From Phylloscopus collybita (taxonomy: Eukaryota; Chordata; Aves; Passeriformes; Phylloscopidae), in the NCBI GenBank assembly GCA_027886175.1, contig JAJNNQ010000002.1, positions 11,404,001 to 11,468,000 on the forward strand: a DNA stretch of 64,000 bases, read 5' to 3'. Shown here piece after piece: positions 36,966 through 50,019 of this stretch; within the stretch, counting starts at the first letter, position 1; every line of letters begins with the position of its first letter. The notes below the pieces were generated by a model. It searched no databases. It was not told the DNA's origin and worked only from the letters and a program-made list of their open reading frames with translations. The translations under genes and the position numbers were made by a program.

Positions 36966-38854
36966 TAGAAGTTAACTCTATACCAACCTACCACACACAA
37001 GGAAACAGGGTTGGTTGCAGCAGTGAAGGGGCAGTGCCTGCTCGCACTTTTAGGAAAGGCTGTTGAACAGGGAAGCAGTGTAAGCCTTACCACAAAGATC
37101 CTCATAGCAGAGCAGATGAAGATGTCCTTAACTGTTATTGGGCTGGAATTACTGACAGTTATGTGTAGAATATAAAGCGAACTTAAGAAGATTAAATGAG
37201 TCAAACATATTTGAATTAGTAATATTGTTTTAATTGTCTCTTCTTCTGTAAACACTATACAAATCCATATACGTTTCCAGATGTTTGAAGTACAGTGTCT
37301 GAAATTCCATGCAATAGTAATTTTTAAAAGAAATTTACACTGTGCCATCTGGAATTAGTATGAAATCTACTATAGGTCACATACATATATACACTACAGT
37401 GCACTGTTATGAGTAAAATGAATGATGTTAATAATTGAAAGAGACGTCCTTCCAATGTTGCTGTGAAATACTACTCAGCTCTCTCCATATTCAAAAAAGG
37501 AATGCAAGTCCCCTTAAGAGGACCTGAGGTTAGCTCCAAAAAAATGTAGCTCTTCAGGTACAGTGCTCATCACAGGTAAAGGAAAGACTCTACCTCTCCA
37601 TCTGAATTTGTGTTGATATGTGGAAAGTAATTCAGAACTGAAAGAGAATTTAATTATTCAGCCTTGTGATTAGAGGACCCACACAGGATGAGTAATCCTG
37701 GATTTCATTCTCAGGACTCCTACTGGTTAATTTTAGTTTACAAATAGTCATAGGCAAGGACAACTTATTTTAAATGCAAAAATAATCATAGGCAAGGAAT
37801 CAAAAATTCTTTCCTCCAAAGAGAACGATGGCTGTTCTGCCTCATTCTTTCTCTTAGTCATTAGTTTCTTCCAATTTTTTTTCTTCCTTCTTTTGTTACA
37901 TTTGCTACATGGCACTCTTAAATAAAGAGCTGAGTCTTGATAAGTTATTCCAATAGTTCTTTATTTTTCTAGTGAGAAAGAATCTGATCTCCTGTAATCA
38001 GACGTAGAAAGCTTTTAAACTCTCTCAGCTTCCACTTGTGATTCAATTGCAGAAAATAATCTGCTTTTCTCACACCCATCTTAAGTCTATGGAAAAAATA
38101 AACTCTTCAATAGGGCAGCAAGTGGACTCCTGATATTAGAATAGGTCTCTGGGCTTGCTTGTGATGCAAACATTTAACAGTGCTCCCTTTTGACCCAGGC
38201 TGGGCTGAGCAAACACTGTTGTCAGTCACCAGCATCATGCTGATTACAAGCAGAGTCTCAACGGGTACAAACCCATGTAACTCCTATCAGACATCACACT
38301 CAACTGCTCTTGCTTTCTCTATGAAAAAGTGTCTTCTGGCTGCCTTTGGCTTTAATCAGTAGCATGTTTGCTTAATGTGTCTGAGGTCTGTAATGGCATA
38401 TTGAGCAATATGATAGGCATCTCGTAAGACTGTCTGATCTCTTAAGGTCTGGGCTGAACTGTAACATCCCTGAAGCACTCAAACTCTCTTAATTAGTGAG
38501 TCATTTCTGTCATAGCTACCTACTGAAAGACATATATGCCTTTCTCAAGCTCCTTCCTGTCTTAGCTTATCTGTTTTTATAATAAAGACTCATCCTAGTT
38601 ATAGGAGACACAGACTTCTCATTAAGAAACTTGTAAGAACAGTACCAGTTCATGTTCAGTGAGACCATACACCCAAAAACTCTTTGTATAGTATCTCTGA
38701 AATTCCATGTTGTTCCTCTTGTTACAGTAAACAGTTCTGCAGTGGAAGACACCGTACTTTAATATATATGCACCTGTTGTTACTTAAATTTGCCATTCTT
38801 GCCTTACTCATGTATAAAACCCATTGACTTCATTGGGAAATCTGACGGTGTAAG
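36966..38854. other. Unannotated AT-rich sequence
   Basis: Frames of 141 codons or fewer, unrecognised. The 141-codon minus frame (36923-37348) starts in single-copy DNA and ends inside the CR1 tail. The short duplication at 37743 is listed separately. I see nothing else. Confidence 0.5.
37743..37798. repeat. Imperfect 38-bp-spaced direct duplication
   Basis: AATAGTCATAGGCAAGGA at 37743 recurs as AATAATCATAGGCAAGGA at 37781, with one difference in 18 bases. The spacer copies do not match, so only the edges look duplicated. Confidence 0.6.
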
Positions 38855-39047
38855 TGTGGACATGCAAACTGGGATATGAGTAGGATAAATTTGGGTGGGA
38901 GAGAGTAAATTTTGTCCAAAGCACTTAGTATGGGTCTGTGTTCTGGAAACACTGTTGATAACACAGGGGTGTTTTGGATACTGCTGAGCTACACAATGAG
39001 CATGAGCTACTCCTGCTCACTACTATTGAGTTACACAAAGTCAAGAT
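38855..39047 (+). mobile_element. 5' LTR remnant of the ERVL-like provirus
   Basis: It matches the right LTR over TATGGGTCTGTGTTCTGGA (about 38929-38947), TGTTGATAACACAGGGGTG and CTGCTGAGC, then again over TTACACAAAGTCAAG (about 39033-39047). An extra segment of about 25 bp near 38875-38900 looks like an internal duplication. The downstream two thirds of the LTR, including promoter and polyadenylation regions, are missing. Confidence 0.65.
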
Positions 39048-39977
39048 AATGAGAGATTTGAGCAGAATATGCTAAGTTGAATTTACAGCTGTTATTGCTG
39101 TTTAGCCACGAATTGAGAAGCTTCTGAGCTTGCCATGGGTCCTGCTTGCCCCAGTGTGTAGTAGAACCTAATACTACCTAATTTTAGTAGTTGCTTTCTG
39201 TTTTCACTGCTTGCTGTAGTGTTTGTTGTACTGCTTATCATCTTACTCCACTGTGCCTGGGACTATTTTGATAACAGAAGCGGCAATGTGCCTGAGCTGG
39301 CACATGGCCACAGTATCACTGCTCTTTCTGTCCTGCTGCACTGGACAGACTGGAACGGCAGTGTGAATGAATCAAAGGGACTGTGGCCTGTAGCTGAGTC
39401 CACGTGGAAGCAGGATACCCCAAAGCATTGGTGGCCATGGATAAGTCCACATTAGGTGTATCTCAAAATGTCTGTGGTGGTGGCTATGTCTGAGACACAG
39501 CTGGTGTACCTCTGAAGGGAAGAGTTCATTCCAGTGTTAAATTCTATGGTCTGCTCCAAACCATTGAAGGATAGAGATTATAACAGAGGTATCTTTAAAT
39601 GGCTGTAGCCTGGGATTTGAGTTGCATGTATAGGAAACTCTATGAAAGGAATTGCCAGAGCAAATGGAGGAGAAGCCTTACAAGAAGCAGTGCAAATACA
39701 GTTGTGACTCAACTTGAATTGCCTTTGGTGCCCAGGAACTCCACACAACACACCACCTCCCCTGTCCTGAGTGATCGCCAGTAGAAATGGAGCCCAAAGT
39801 CATGGACTAAATGAAATCAATGGACATTTTACAGACATTTCACAGGGGTGGTCCATCAACTTAAGGGAATTATATCTGTGTTCTACACCAGAAGATGGAA
39901 AGGATGGTTAATGTTCATGTATTGGATAGTGTGAGACCTGAGCATGATGTAAATGGTGTGGAATAAGTGGTACAGAA
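39048..39977 (+). mobile_element. Internal non-coding region of the ERVL-like provirus
   Basis: I recognise the second part (from about 39250, GATAACAGAAGCGGCAATG onward) as sequence that precedes this LTR in bird genomes. It has no long frame; the longest is 78 codons. The purine-rich words just before the LTR (GGAATAAGTGG) may be the worn polypurine tract. The first 200 bp are unassigned and may be host or retroviral. Confidence 0.5.
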
Positions 39978-40549
39978 TGTGCTGTTCTTGACTGGAATTA
40001 AGTTAGTTTTCTTCACAGTACCTGGTATGGATCTATGTTCTGGATTTTTGACCAAAATCATGTTGATAACAAGGGGTGGTTTAGTTCCTGCTGAAGAAGT
40101 GCTTACACAGCACCAAGGCCTTCTCTGCTTCTCACCCACCTTAAGGCAGCTGGGAGGGGACACAGCTGGGACAGCTGTCCCCAACTGACTATGGGGATAC
40201 CCAAACCATATGGCATCATGCTCAGCAGTGAATCTGGGGGAAAGAAAAGGGAAGGGAGGGTTGTTTTGAGTAATGGCATTTGTCTTCCCAAAGTCATTGT
40301 TACACATGATTGAGCCCTGATTTCCTGGAGCTGGCTGAACACCTGCCTGCCCATGGGGAATTAGTGAATGAATTCCTTGTTCTGCTTTTCTCGTGTGTGC
40401 AGCTTTTGCTTTACCTGGTTTACTGTCTCTATCTCAACCCACAAGTTTTCTCACTTTTACTCTTCTGACTCTCCCCCTGTCCCAACGGAGTGGGGAGGGA
40501 GCGAGCAGCTGTGTGGGACTTAGTTGCCGAATGGGGTTAAGCCATGACA
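39978..40549 (+). mobile_element. 3' LTR of the ERVL-like provirus (572 bp)
   Basis: It starts TGTGCTGTTCTTGACTGG and ends GGGGTTAAGCCATGACA, close to the family ends I know (TGTCCTGG... and ...GGTTAAACCACGACA). Inside are recognisable blocks: TGGGAGGGGACACAGCTGGG, GTGAATGAATTCCTTGTTC and TCTCAACCCACAAGTTTTC. The TATA region has become CAGCAGTGAATCTGG, and the expected TATTAAACTG polyadenylation region has become TGGTTTACTG, so the promoter and 3'-processing signals look dead. Minus-strand frames of 83 and 130 codons across it are spurious. Confidence 0.82.
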
Positions 40550-43500
40550 GCAAGAAATGCCATTTGGAGCTCATTAGGCAGACATAGCTTTTACTGCTCC
40601 TAAAGCACATTTGCTCTTGTGTTCATCCACAATGCAGGGGTTGTATATGCACATGTTGTATTAAAAGTTCTGTTCTTACTTCATTTCAGACAATGACTGG
40701 GCAACTCTCCAAATTGTTCCTTATGAAAATTTATTAAATGTAATGGGTTTGAGAGAAAGGTATTGCATGGGGTCAGATAAATGTAAAACAGTTCCACTGG
40801 GTACCACAGCAGTAGGAATAAAAAGTGTGTGAATTAATTTTTCCTTGGCAGTTAACTCTATTCAGTGCAAAATTTGTTCGGGGTTTGTTGCAGAGCTTAA
40901 ATATTTGAGATTCAGATGAAATATATGTTTGTTTTTTCTAAAGCTGTCAGGGGCATGCATGTGTCAGTTTTCATTAAGAATAATTTCCCTCAGGATCTTT
41001 GGCTTAAGTTAACCTTCAGACCTCCACCGACCCCTTCCAAGCCATCACGGTTTCTTTTTGTGTATTGTTCCATGGATAAATGTACCTGCCAAAACCTAAG
41101 AGCTTCAGAGGATGATGTTGACTGAATGTCTGAGTAGTTCTCAAGCCTAAGAAATGTGCCCTGCAAACTACAGCATGAAATTCCCTTTTTTTTCTTTCCT
41201 CTGAAATAATCTATTTTCCCGGTACTAATAAAACAAGCACTTAGGTAAGTGTATATAGCAGGGACATTTAAAAATTACTGTCTTTTATGTTAAAACTTAT
41301 TTTTGTAGGAATCACATTGTGTTGTATATGCTTAAGACCAATTTCCACCCTGAAAATTTATTCTTGCAAATAAATTACAAAGCACAGTTCTGGCATTTCT
41401 TGAAGTATATGAAAAAAGAATCCATTAACTTGACATTATAACAGTAATATGTGGCTAAGGTGGCGTCTCTGGACAAAATTCTGCTTTTTCACTGGCCAGG
41501 GAGACTTCCCAAAGACCATAAGCCCTGCTAGTGCAGTGGTTGGGACATATGTTTGAACCCCGTTTCAATCTTTGCTGATGGCATAGGCCACCAATTTTCT
41601 TAAGAGTTAATTTTGTTCCCTGCTCAAATGCAGCAAATAATTTTAGAGTTAGGTCATTGCTGGCAAGTAGAGGAGACTGCTGAAAGTAAGGAAGTTTCCA
41701 GGCAAAAGCAGAGACTGAAATATTATTCAAGGATCCTTATGCCTAAAAATCATGAGGTTATTGTAACATAGCGTTCTGGTTCACACGCTGCACTGATGTT
41801 AGTCAGTAAGGAATGCTGAAATGTTTTGATTTGAAGGCTGTGTTGGAAATGAATAATTCACTTCATTTTTGCACCCATGAGTTGAGAAATAAATGAGCAA
41901 TACACACTTCTCTTATAGAATGCTTTAATGAAAGACTTACCTTATTTTCTTTCTGCTAGATGAAATTCTACAATTAGTTTTTTTGTGAAGAGCTATCAAA
42001 AAGTTTTTTGCTGCAGGACCAAGGCAAGGGATCGCTGATTTGCAATAAACCACACCAGTAACTGATACTTTAACGTCTACTATTTAGCAATATGAAACCT
42101 TAACACAGATGGACTTTTGTAAACATATCACTCACAGTGAGGTTTATCTAAAGTTATTATTAAAAAGATAATAAAACATTTTTTCAATTGTGCATTTACT
42201 AGTTGCAGAATTTCCTGAAAGCTATGTACTAAGCTATGTATATTTATCTACATGTTGGGGTATGGAAAAATAACTTCAGAGGAAGTATGTATTCAATACT
42301 AGATGTTGTTCCCCTCTCAGCTCACTCCATTTGCCTTTTGGATGGCCTGGGTAAGAGTACAGCCCAGAGCTGGGTGAAGTCTGGCCCTTATTATTCATAG
42401 TTGTTACAACAGAAATAAGCTAAAGCTATTCTTAGGAAGACATTTTTTCTCCTAAGCAGGATTTCTTGCATGTTCATCACATCGGTTATATTGCAGTTTC
42501 AGACTTTACCCATGTTTCAAAGCTTCTCTGTATTCTGTGTGTAATAGGGCAACAGACAAAGTAGAGTTAAACAAATTCCCTCAGGAACATGAACAGGTCT
42601 GGTCATGACAGCACTGTGGTTATTAAGTATATTACTGAGTTTAAAGGAAGGCACCTTATTAGAAACTTTTAAAGCAAAAAATATGTTAATTAAAGTGCTA
42701 TACAAAAGGTTCCAAACTGACTCCCCACTCAGCCATGATCTACTGGTTACCCAATTTAAATATCAGTAAATATCAGACCCCATCTGGAAAAATTCCTAAG
42801 GGAGAGAGGAAAATATAGAGCATGTCTATGTGGTCAGAAGATGGATGTCATTCCCTTGCTCTATCCATGGCTTGGGGCCACTGAGATGTTATTCCGGATA
42901 CTGTTCCACCAGGCTCAGGGCCAGATCTTCCCAGCATACCTAGTCCAAAAGAGATTTAGAACACATCTCAGAATTGTAAAATTCACCCTATTTCCCTGAT
43001 TTTTTTATGTCTGTCATATGGACCCCATTAGAAATTAAGGAACAAGATCAGTGACTTCCAATAAACCTTTATATAGGTATTGAAAAATAATGGACCTCAC
43101 TAAAGTATTCTGGACTCCAGTTCCCACTCACCAGTCTTCTGTGAAGTATTGCATGTTAAATAGCCAGGCAGTTTCCTCTGAAGCAATATTTTGAGAGTCA
43201 TTGCAAAATGAGCTGGAACTGTCTGACTGAAATTTGGCTCTGAACTAAGAGTTGACCTCAAAAATAATGTTTCATTTTTGGAAGAATTCAAAATGATACC
43301 AATGAACCAGCATTGTTCAGTACTAGTTTGTGCCTCCAACTGTTACTAATTATTGCATAACATCTATTTTTAACTTGAAATCCCCTATCTCCAGCTCTCT
43401 TCACACCTTTGCTGGTCATTATTATTCATATAATAGGATTCCCTCAGTTAGCCAGCCTAATGTTGTAAAATGTGTCATCTGCTATAGATTAAGCTGCCAA

Positions 43501-44079
43501 GGTTCCCTATAGAGGCAATGAAAAAAGTCAGGTGCAAATAAATGAATAACTTCTGTTATTTCACCTTATTATATCATTGTCTCTGTCTCACAGACAAGAC
43601 TGTATATCTCCATCAACTACAAGGAAAATACAGACTATCAGCTACACACCTGACTTTCAGATGCCTAAAATCCATTTAGATAAATCCCATTCTTTGTCCA
43701 AGTATTGCACAGTAACGATCATAACCTAAAATTCTGCAGATACAATCTCACAGAAGCAGTTTATGAATATAAACCAAAATTCACTCTAATGCAGTTTGTA
43801 CAAAATGATCAGTTATGTTTAACAGTATATTCTTTATTGTTTATCATTTCTTAAAACTGTCCAGTGCTGCAAATGTTACTCTGTTTCTGGTAATATTAGG
43901 GGGAACTGTGAGAGCTCATCATCAGAAGCAAAGCTTATTTTGTCTTGCATTTAATATGCACAAAGAAATACCAGGATAATTTTGTATTATTCATTCACTG
44001 GACCAGTCATACTCTATTAAAGATAACCAAAGTCATGATAGATAAAGCATCATGGGCTCCCCTAAATTCTGGGAGTTTG

Positions 44080-44141
44080 GCTGAAGCCCTGCATAGTCTT
44101 CAACAACATATACTGAGCTACACCTCACCACAAATCTCACT
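44080..44141. repeat. 62-bp duplicated patch, copy 1
   Basis: The segment from GCTGAAGCCCTGCATAGTCT to ACAAATCTCACT is repeated at 45140-45201 with 59 of 62 bases identical. Flanking sequences of the two copies do not match on either side, so both edges are sharp. In this copy the patch sits inside a 70-codon forward frame of no known function. Confidence 0.93.
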
Positions 44142-45139
44142 GGACTGTGATACTTGAAAGGATCTCAGATTGAGAGGAATGGTAAATAAATATACAAACA
44201 CTCCCCAAACAGAAAGTTCATCTTGACTCAGTTCTTTTGCAGTACTACCCTTAGCTTAACCTGCAGTGGGAAGAGCCAGACCTAACCACAGTTGGCCTCA
44301 CCAGAGCTGTGTTAAACTGAATGACATGAAGTGCATGATGTGAATGGAATGTGTGCATTTCACTGGTTCCCCCACTCCTTATAGCTTCAGTCATCTGGCT
44401 CTTCAGCTGGCACTCACACCACTCTTCCAAAGAATAGGGGCATTTTCCTCAGCCATGCTAAAGAATGTCTTTTGAAGATTTACAGATAGATGTCACTGTT
44501 TTGGGACCCTAATTCGACGAGAGTTGAGTAGCTAACTCCTTGGAGAGGGTTGATAAACTATAATAGAAATGCCCTATTTTTAACTGGGATTGTTTGGTAA
44601 ATTTACAAATAAATTGTTCTCAGAACCTTTTGGTGTATGAACAAATGAAAGCTGCCAAAAATATGTCCTTATATGAAAATCTGGCATGCTAGAAATGGCT
44701 TAGCTCATTATAGCTCTTATACACTTGACAACTGAGTAGAAGTATACCAACCAAATTCCTTGTGGATTGAGTTCTAATTGAAGCACCTCAGCAGCCTGTT
44801 GCTGTCCAGAGAGGTGCAGAAAGAGAAAAACAGAATTTAAGATCCAGTCTTATTTCACACTATTCTGGTTTAATGGGGAGCTGCAGATTGGAGGGTGAGC
44901 CGTGGGATTATATTTGCAAGTGTGTTTACAGATACAGTATTGATTTCCTTGCTCACTAAGAGCATTTCTGTACTGCCACTGCTTGCAATAAACAACCCTG
45001 CAAGAGCCTACATGGTTGTGAAACCATGATGCATTATTTAACAGGACCTAATCAATATAAAACAAGCATTCCCTTTGTTACAGGAGTGCTATTGACAGAA
45101 TGCTTCTTCCTTTTAATTTTTTATTATTTTGCATCGATT

Positions 45140-45201
45140 GCTGAAGCCCTGCATAGTCTTCAACAACATATACTAAGCTAGACCTGACCACAAATCTCAC
45201 T
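45140..45201. repeat. 62-bp duplicated patch, copy 2
   Basis: Same orientation as copy 1, 1,060 bp downstream, with three substitutions (within TACTAAGCTAGACCTGACC). There is no target-site duplication, terminal inverted repeat or tail, which argues against transposition and for a templated repair insertion or an old segmental copy. Confidence 0.93.
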
Positions 45202-48200
45202 TTATATGAAAAAACAGATTGCCCCATTTTAGCACAGAATTAATTTGGAAGAATATCCAGCATTCTAAGAAATCAATATGAGCATAGCCATTAACATCAA
45301 CAGAAGAAAAAACAGGACTTTGATCAGATATAAAAATCAGTACATTTAACCATCTCTGAAATAAAAGATCAATACCAGAAAAAAACCCCAACCCTTCCTA
45401 TTCCCAAATAAGTCCTTGACTTAAGAGTTCAGCTGGCAAGAATGCATGGAATTTGGATTACTTGGCTAAGAGTAAAAGAAAAATAATTTTGTCACTGGTA
45501 ATTTCAAAAATAATATTCTCTACCCTGTGTCTCATATTTGCCTGCAGTTCCACTTATGCTGGAACATCATTCAAATGACAGTAAACAAGTGCAAAATGGG
45601 ATTTATAAAGCTGGACAGTCTTGCACATATCACATTTATACTCTCTTAAAAAATCTTCATCCAGTTCAGTGGGAGCAGGTATGGAATAGGCAAAAAATCT
45701 ACTTAAAAATGTCACACCACTTCTCGGATCTTCCTTTGTAAGGACATGCTTAATTAGAGAAGGTTTAGGATCCTCATAATAAAACTCAGGGACATAATTG
45801 TCAATCACCCTATTCCAGTCTCATGGCCTCAACTGGCTTCCATTAACTGCTAACATGACATTTAGGGAGTCAGATTATTTGGCATACAGAGATCTAAAAA
45901 TCCTCTAAATTAATTTGTTGTTTCAAATTAAGTTCTTTCCAATTTTATAAAAGGATTTTTTTTTCTTCCAGTCTAATATTTAAAGCTTTACAATAAAAAC
46001 TGAACTCTAAAACTAAAGTAACCTGTTTACTGCAGTGAGGGTTTTAGATATTGCTTCACGTTGAATGACAACCAATTTATCATTCAAAATTGAAAATCTT
46101 TAAGAAGAAAAGGGAACGCTGTGTCTGACATTTTGGAAAATGATGAAAATGACAAGTAAAATAAATATAAAGCATTTAAAGACAAGTCCCAAATATGAAG
46201 TAGGTAGCTTTTTATCTCTAGCTCAGAGAAGATACCTCACTATTCTTGGATATCAGTTTTGAAGTAAGAATAAACTGGGGGAAGATACGTTTTGCTAGTT
46301 AGGAGGTGAGATGGAGAAGATAGGAGCAGAGGATTCCATATTGTTGTTTTACTATTAAATAACCACTAGTCATTCATTCCTGTAAAACATTTAATGGTCT
46401 TATGATGTCCCTTTCTAGTCACTGTTAGAGAAGTCATTACAAATTGCAAATATCATAGGTATCTAAAAAAGTTTACAAATATTTTGCAAGTGTTTAGAAG
46501 TATACTCTGCTACACCATTATTAGCAGACAAAGAAAAGGGGGAAAAAAGAGAGAGATGAGAAAAGAAGATATTTTGCAGAACCTCTAAGCTTATACCTCA
46601 TAGCATCAATCACAGTGAAGAGCACAGCTTGCCAGAGGCATTTCCTTTGTAATCCAGAAGACCATCTGTACAGTGTTATGGAATACAGCAAGCAGAAGCT
46701 TTCATAGTGCTGCCTGTGCCTATGTGCATATGCACATCTACTGCAAAAGCCAAGGGGATACCAAGGGGAGAGAGCATCACAGGTGCTTACCTTATATAGG
46801 ATACACAGGGTATTAGTCATACAAAGTTTAAAATTTGTCCCAATCACCAGCCTTGAACACTCAGAAGGCTTCCTGTGTAGATGTGACAGCTCACCATACC
46901 CAAGTTTCCAAATTCAGGAGAGTGGGACAATCATTCTTTGACAAACTGACAGCTTGTGTCAGGAGAGTCCAAGAGGGGTGTCATGAGGAAATAGGTGAAG
47001 TGGCAGGGAGCACAGAACTAGGAGTATGCTTACTGTCTGGTAGGCCATATAGAAGCATTCCAGTTTTAGCCAAATTATTAGGATTGCAAGTGCTCTTCTT
47101 AATGAGGGAGAGACACTCTGGGGTCTGCAGAGAATCCCAACAGCAAACAAGCCAGAGCAGCCAAGTGGACTTAGCTGGTTTCTATTCTGTGCTGGAAAAT
47201 TCAGGTGTTTCATCTTGGTTAGACAGATATAAGGCCATGCAGATCTTCAGAGGTTCAAAATCACCTCTCCCAACACAGAGAAGGAAGAAATTACCTGAAA
47301 CTCTGAAGCAGGAAAGTAAACCCATGAAGTAGGCTGAGTGTTCCTGCCAGAGACAGGCACCAAAGGACAGGCAAAACAAGCCTCAGGGCTGCCAAAGTAC
47401 TGAAATTCTGACAAAGCAGCACCACACAAACTTAAAGGTATGCAGATGGCTTTAGAAACAGGGCCAATCTGCCTGAATGGGTCAACCTCAGCTAAAGATT
47501 TAATTCCAAGCTTGTAGAATTTTGCAATTGCAAGATTCTCTCTCATGTCATGACCTAGAACAAATTGTCTTTATTGACTTTTTTTTATACTACTTTCTAA
47601 TACTAAGAAAATTCTTATTATTCTGTTGGGATTCCATCAATTTTTTTTCCTTCTCTCCCCTTACTGCAGGAGCCATCCAGTAAGAAGCACTGTCGATACT
47701 ACTATATATCTGAAAAGATAAACACTTGGCAACTTGGCAACACTTAAGCATTCTTCATCCTTATTCTTTTATGCATCATAAGGATCTGCTCAGAACACCC
47801 ACATACATGCACAAACATTGTGTCACTCACACATAATACACTCCTTTTTCCAACCACAATTTTTCCTTTCCCAACAGTTCCAACTATAATTCACTGGCAG
47901 AGCAAAATGTTGGAATAAGCATCTCATTTATCATTAGACAAAGACAGGCCTTTACTTCTCCTCAGCCCTAAAGGCCAAAGTGGAACTGTTTGCATCTCAT
48001 TTGTCATAAACTTTCAGTAGATGAGTTAGTTTATATCTGGGTGGACTGAGACAGGCTGGAGCTTACTGCAGTGAGATTTTTTGTTGTTTTAGTGAGGATG
48101 GGGGCAGAGCTCACAGTTCTAAAGTTTACTTTCAGTGCTGAGCAAGTCTGACTTTATCCTGTCTGCAAGAACAGAAGGCTGTGGTTCACAAGGGCTCCCT

Positions 48201-49910
48201 AGAGTGCTCTGGCTAATTAATTAAAGTAACTTGCATAATACCTCTCATCAAGAAACTGCACTTTTGCAGCAAGAAGAGGAGTCTTGTTCCATTAACAGCA
48301 GAGACTGAGAAGACTGAGAGACTGAAAGAAAAAATAAAAACATCAGTCTCCGGTACTAAACTGCCTGTAATCTATTTTACCTTACCAGCACAAGGGCAGA
48401 AAAAAACTGGGGAAGAAAAAGTAAGTCAAAAATGCTATGTGCAGCTTGCAGGGGGACTAGAAAAGATACTATTTTTTTTTGTCTCAGTTTGGCAGAAGGG
48501 AGCCCTCAGGAAGAGTTTACGTAGGATTGGTTAGTGACCTCTGAATAGCAGAGCTCTCTTAGAAGCTATCACAGTTCTTCACTATCAAATTCACAGGCTA
48601 CCACCCAAGCAGGGGTTGTGCCTAAGGCTTGCTCCTCTGTTCCACAACTGCTTGGTACGTGCACATGCATCGCAAAAATTGAGTTTGTGCAAGTTGTTCC
48701 CTTCCATCACCCCTGTGTCAGTCCTGCTGCCTCAGCTGGAGATACATCCATGATGCTGTCCAGGCCATTCACAGACCATGAAGTCCAACCAGGACCTTTG
48801 GTAGACTCCAGGGAACTGAGGCTCTCAGGATGCCAGGAGAGAGTCAAGAAGGAAACCATGACTTAAGCTCAGATTTATAAGTTGGGAGGATCCTTAGTAA
48901 AGCAATATCTGTATCATGTGCAAATTAGGGCTACAAAATAAGGAATTTTAAAAAAAAACCCCACACCTCATGTCTCCACAGCATACTTCTTGGAAGGTAG
49001 AGACAGGGGTTCTCCCCTGGCAAGAGAGCCTTCTTCTCCCACCCCTTAGGCAAGTTCCCCAGCCAGTGAATTGCTGGCTGCAAGACTGACTGCATCACCT
49101 GCTGGCTTTATTAATGGTGTAGAAGTCCAGCCTGCTATTTTTCTGGCTTTGATTTTTATGAAAATATGTTGTTATGTAAAATTGAAATGCTTTGTTTTAT
49201 AGAATAAAAAAAATTTTGTTCTGTACCTCAAAAACCTACTTCTAACCAATTTCACCTCTTTTTACATAGCAAAAGCAGGAACATGCTAGCTCAAGCCAAG
49301 CTAATTTCCATTTTTTAAAGATCATTGGCATTTATTATAAACAATACACTGTTTTGTAAATGAATCCCTACTCCATTCCCTGCCCTTTATACGAGACTTA
49401 ATAAATTAAAAATTTTAAACTGTGATAACTTTTACTGAGATCCTGAAATGTCCATAAAATTTATTTAAACTGTGATGAGAAAGCTTAGTCTTATATATTT
49501 GTTCTCTATTCATAAGACACAACGTATTTTTACATTTCCAATTTTTAAAGGTTCCACTTTCCTCCACAGAAACAAATTGGGTCAGTTCCCCACCCATTTT
49601 AACCTTTTTTTCCCCTCAAACTCAAGGATGCCAAGATTCTGCTTAGTACATAAACTATCTGATATTTTGAAAGAATAAAAAAAAATTCCTTTTCTTTTCT
49701 TGGTGAAGCTTATATTTAAGGATAAATAGACCATTTTAAAATTTCAACAACAGCACTTAGCCAAGAATGCAGAGATAGATAGTTTCTCAAAAAATTAAGA
49801 TTATTTTAGGACATATTTGGTTAACAAAATATCTCAGGTTTCCCACCCAGCCTCAACAGTTGGTTTTTGCTGTACTAACCACTGCTGTTAAATTATATAG
49901 TGCACACTAC

Positions 49911-50019
49911 ACTTATGATGGACATGGTTATAATGGACAATTGGTTATAGTGGACAAAAACAGATCTCCTAAACCAAACATATTAAGTTCAAGACATTCC
50001 TCTCTGGTTATAACAGACA
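49911..50019. repeat. Cluster of four TTATAATGGACA-type motifs
   Basis: ACTTATGATGGACA (49911), GGTTATAATGGACA (49926), GGTTATAGTGGACA (49943) and GGTTATAACAGACA (50006) share one 14-base pattern. Repeated TTATAACGGAC-like motifs are familiar to me from the terminal regions of pogo/Tigger-type DNA transposons, so this may be a worn terminal fragment. I did not find a matching inverted end nearby. Confidence 0.5.

Larger units (their letters stand above)
38855..40549 (+). mobile_element. Decayed ERVL-like provirus with unequal LTRs
   Basis: The left LTR remnant (38855-39047), non-coding internal sequence (about 39048-39977) and a full-length right LTR (39978-40549) occur in that order. Both LTRs begin TGTG and place CTGG at bases 15-18. 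Both then carry GAGAGTAAATTTT or TTAAGTTAGTTTT type sequence, a 'TATGG(G/A)TCTATGTTCTGGA' block and a 'GTTGATAACA' block. A 5-bp repeat GTAAG at 38850-38854 and GCAAG at 40550-40554 (one difference) fits the 5-bp target-site duplication typical of ERVL. The LTR family (TGTCCTGGTTTC... to ...TTAAACCACGACA) is one I know as frequent in birds, and the class name is from memory. No gag, pol or env frame survives, so the copy may derive from a non-autonomous member. Confidence 0.75.

Noticed and set aside
36632..37066. 144-codon plus-strand frame
   Set aside because: It reads through a minus-strand CR1 tail and has no coherent protein content.
39915..40307. 130-codon minus-strand frame
   Set aside because: It lies antisense to the ERVL-like LTR.
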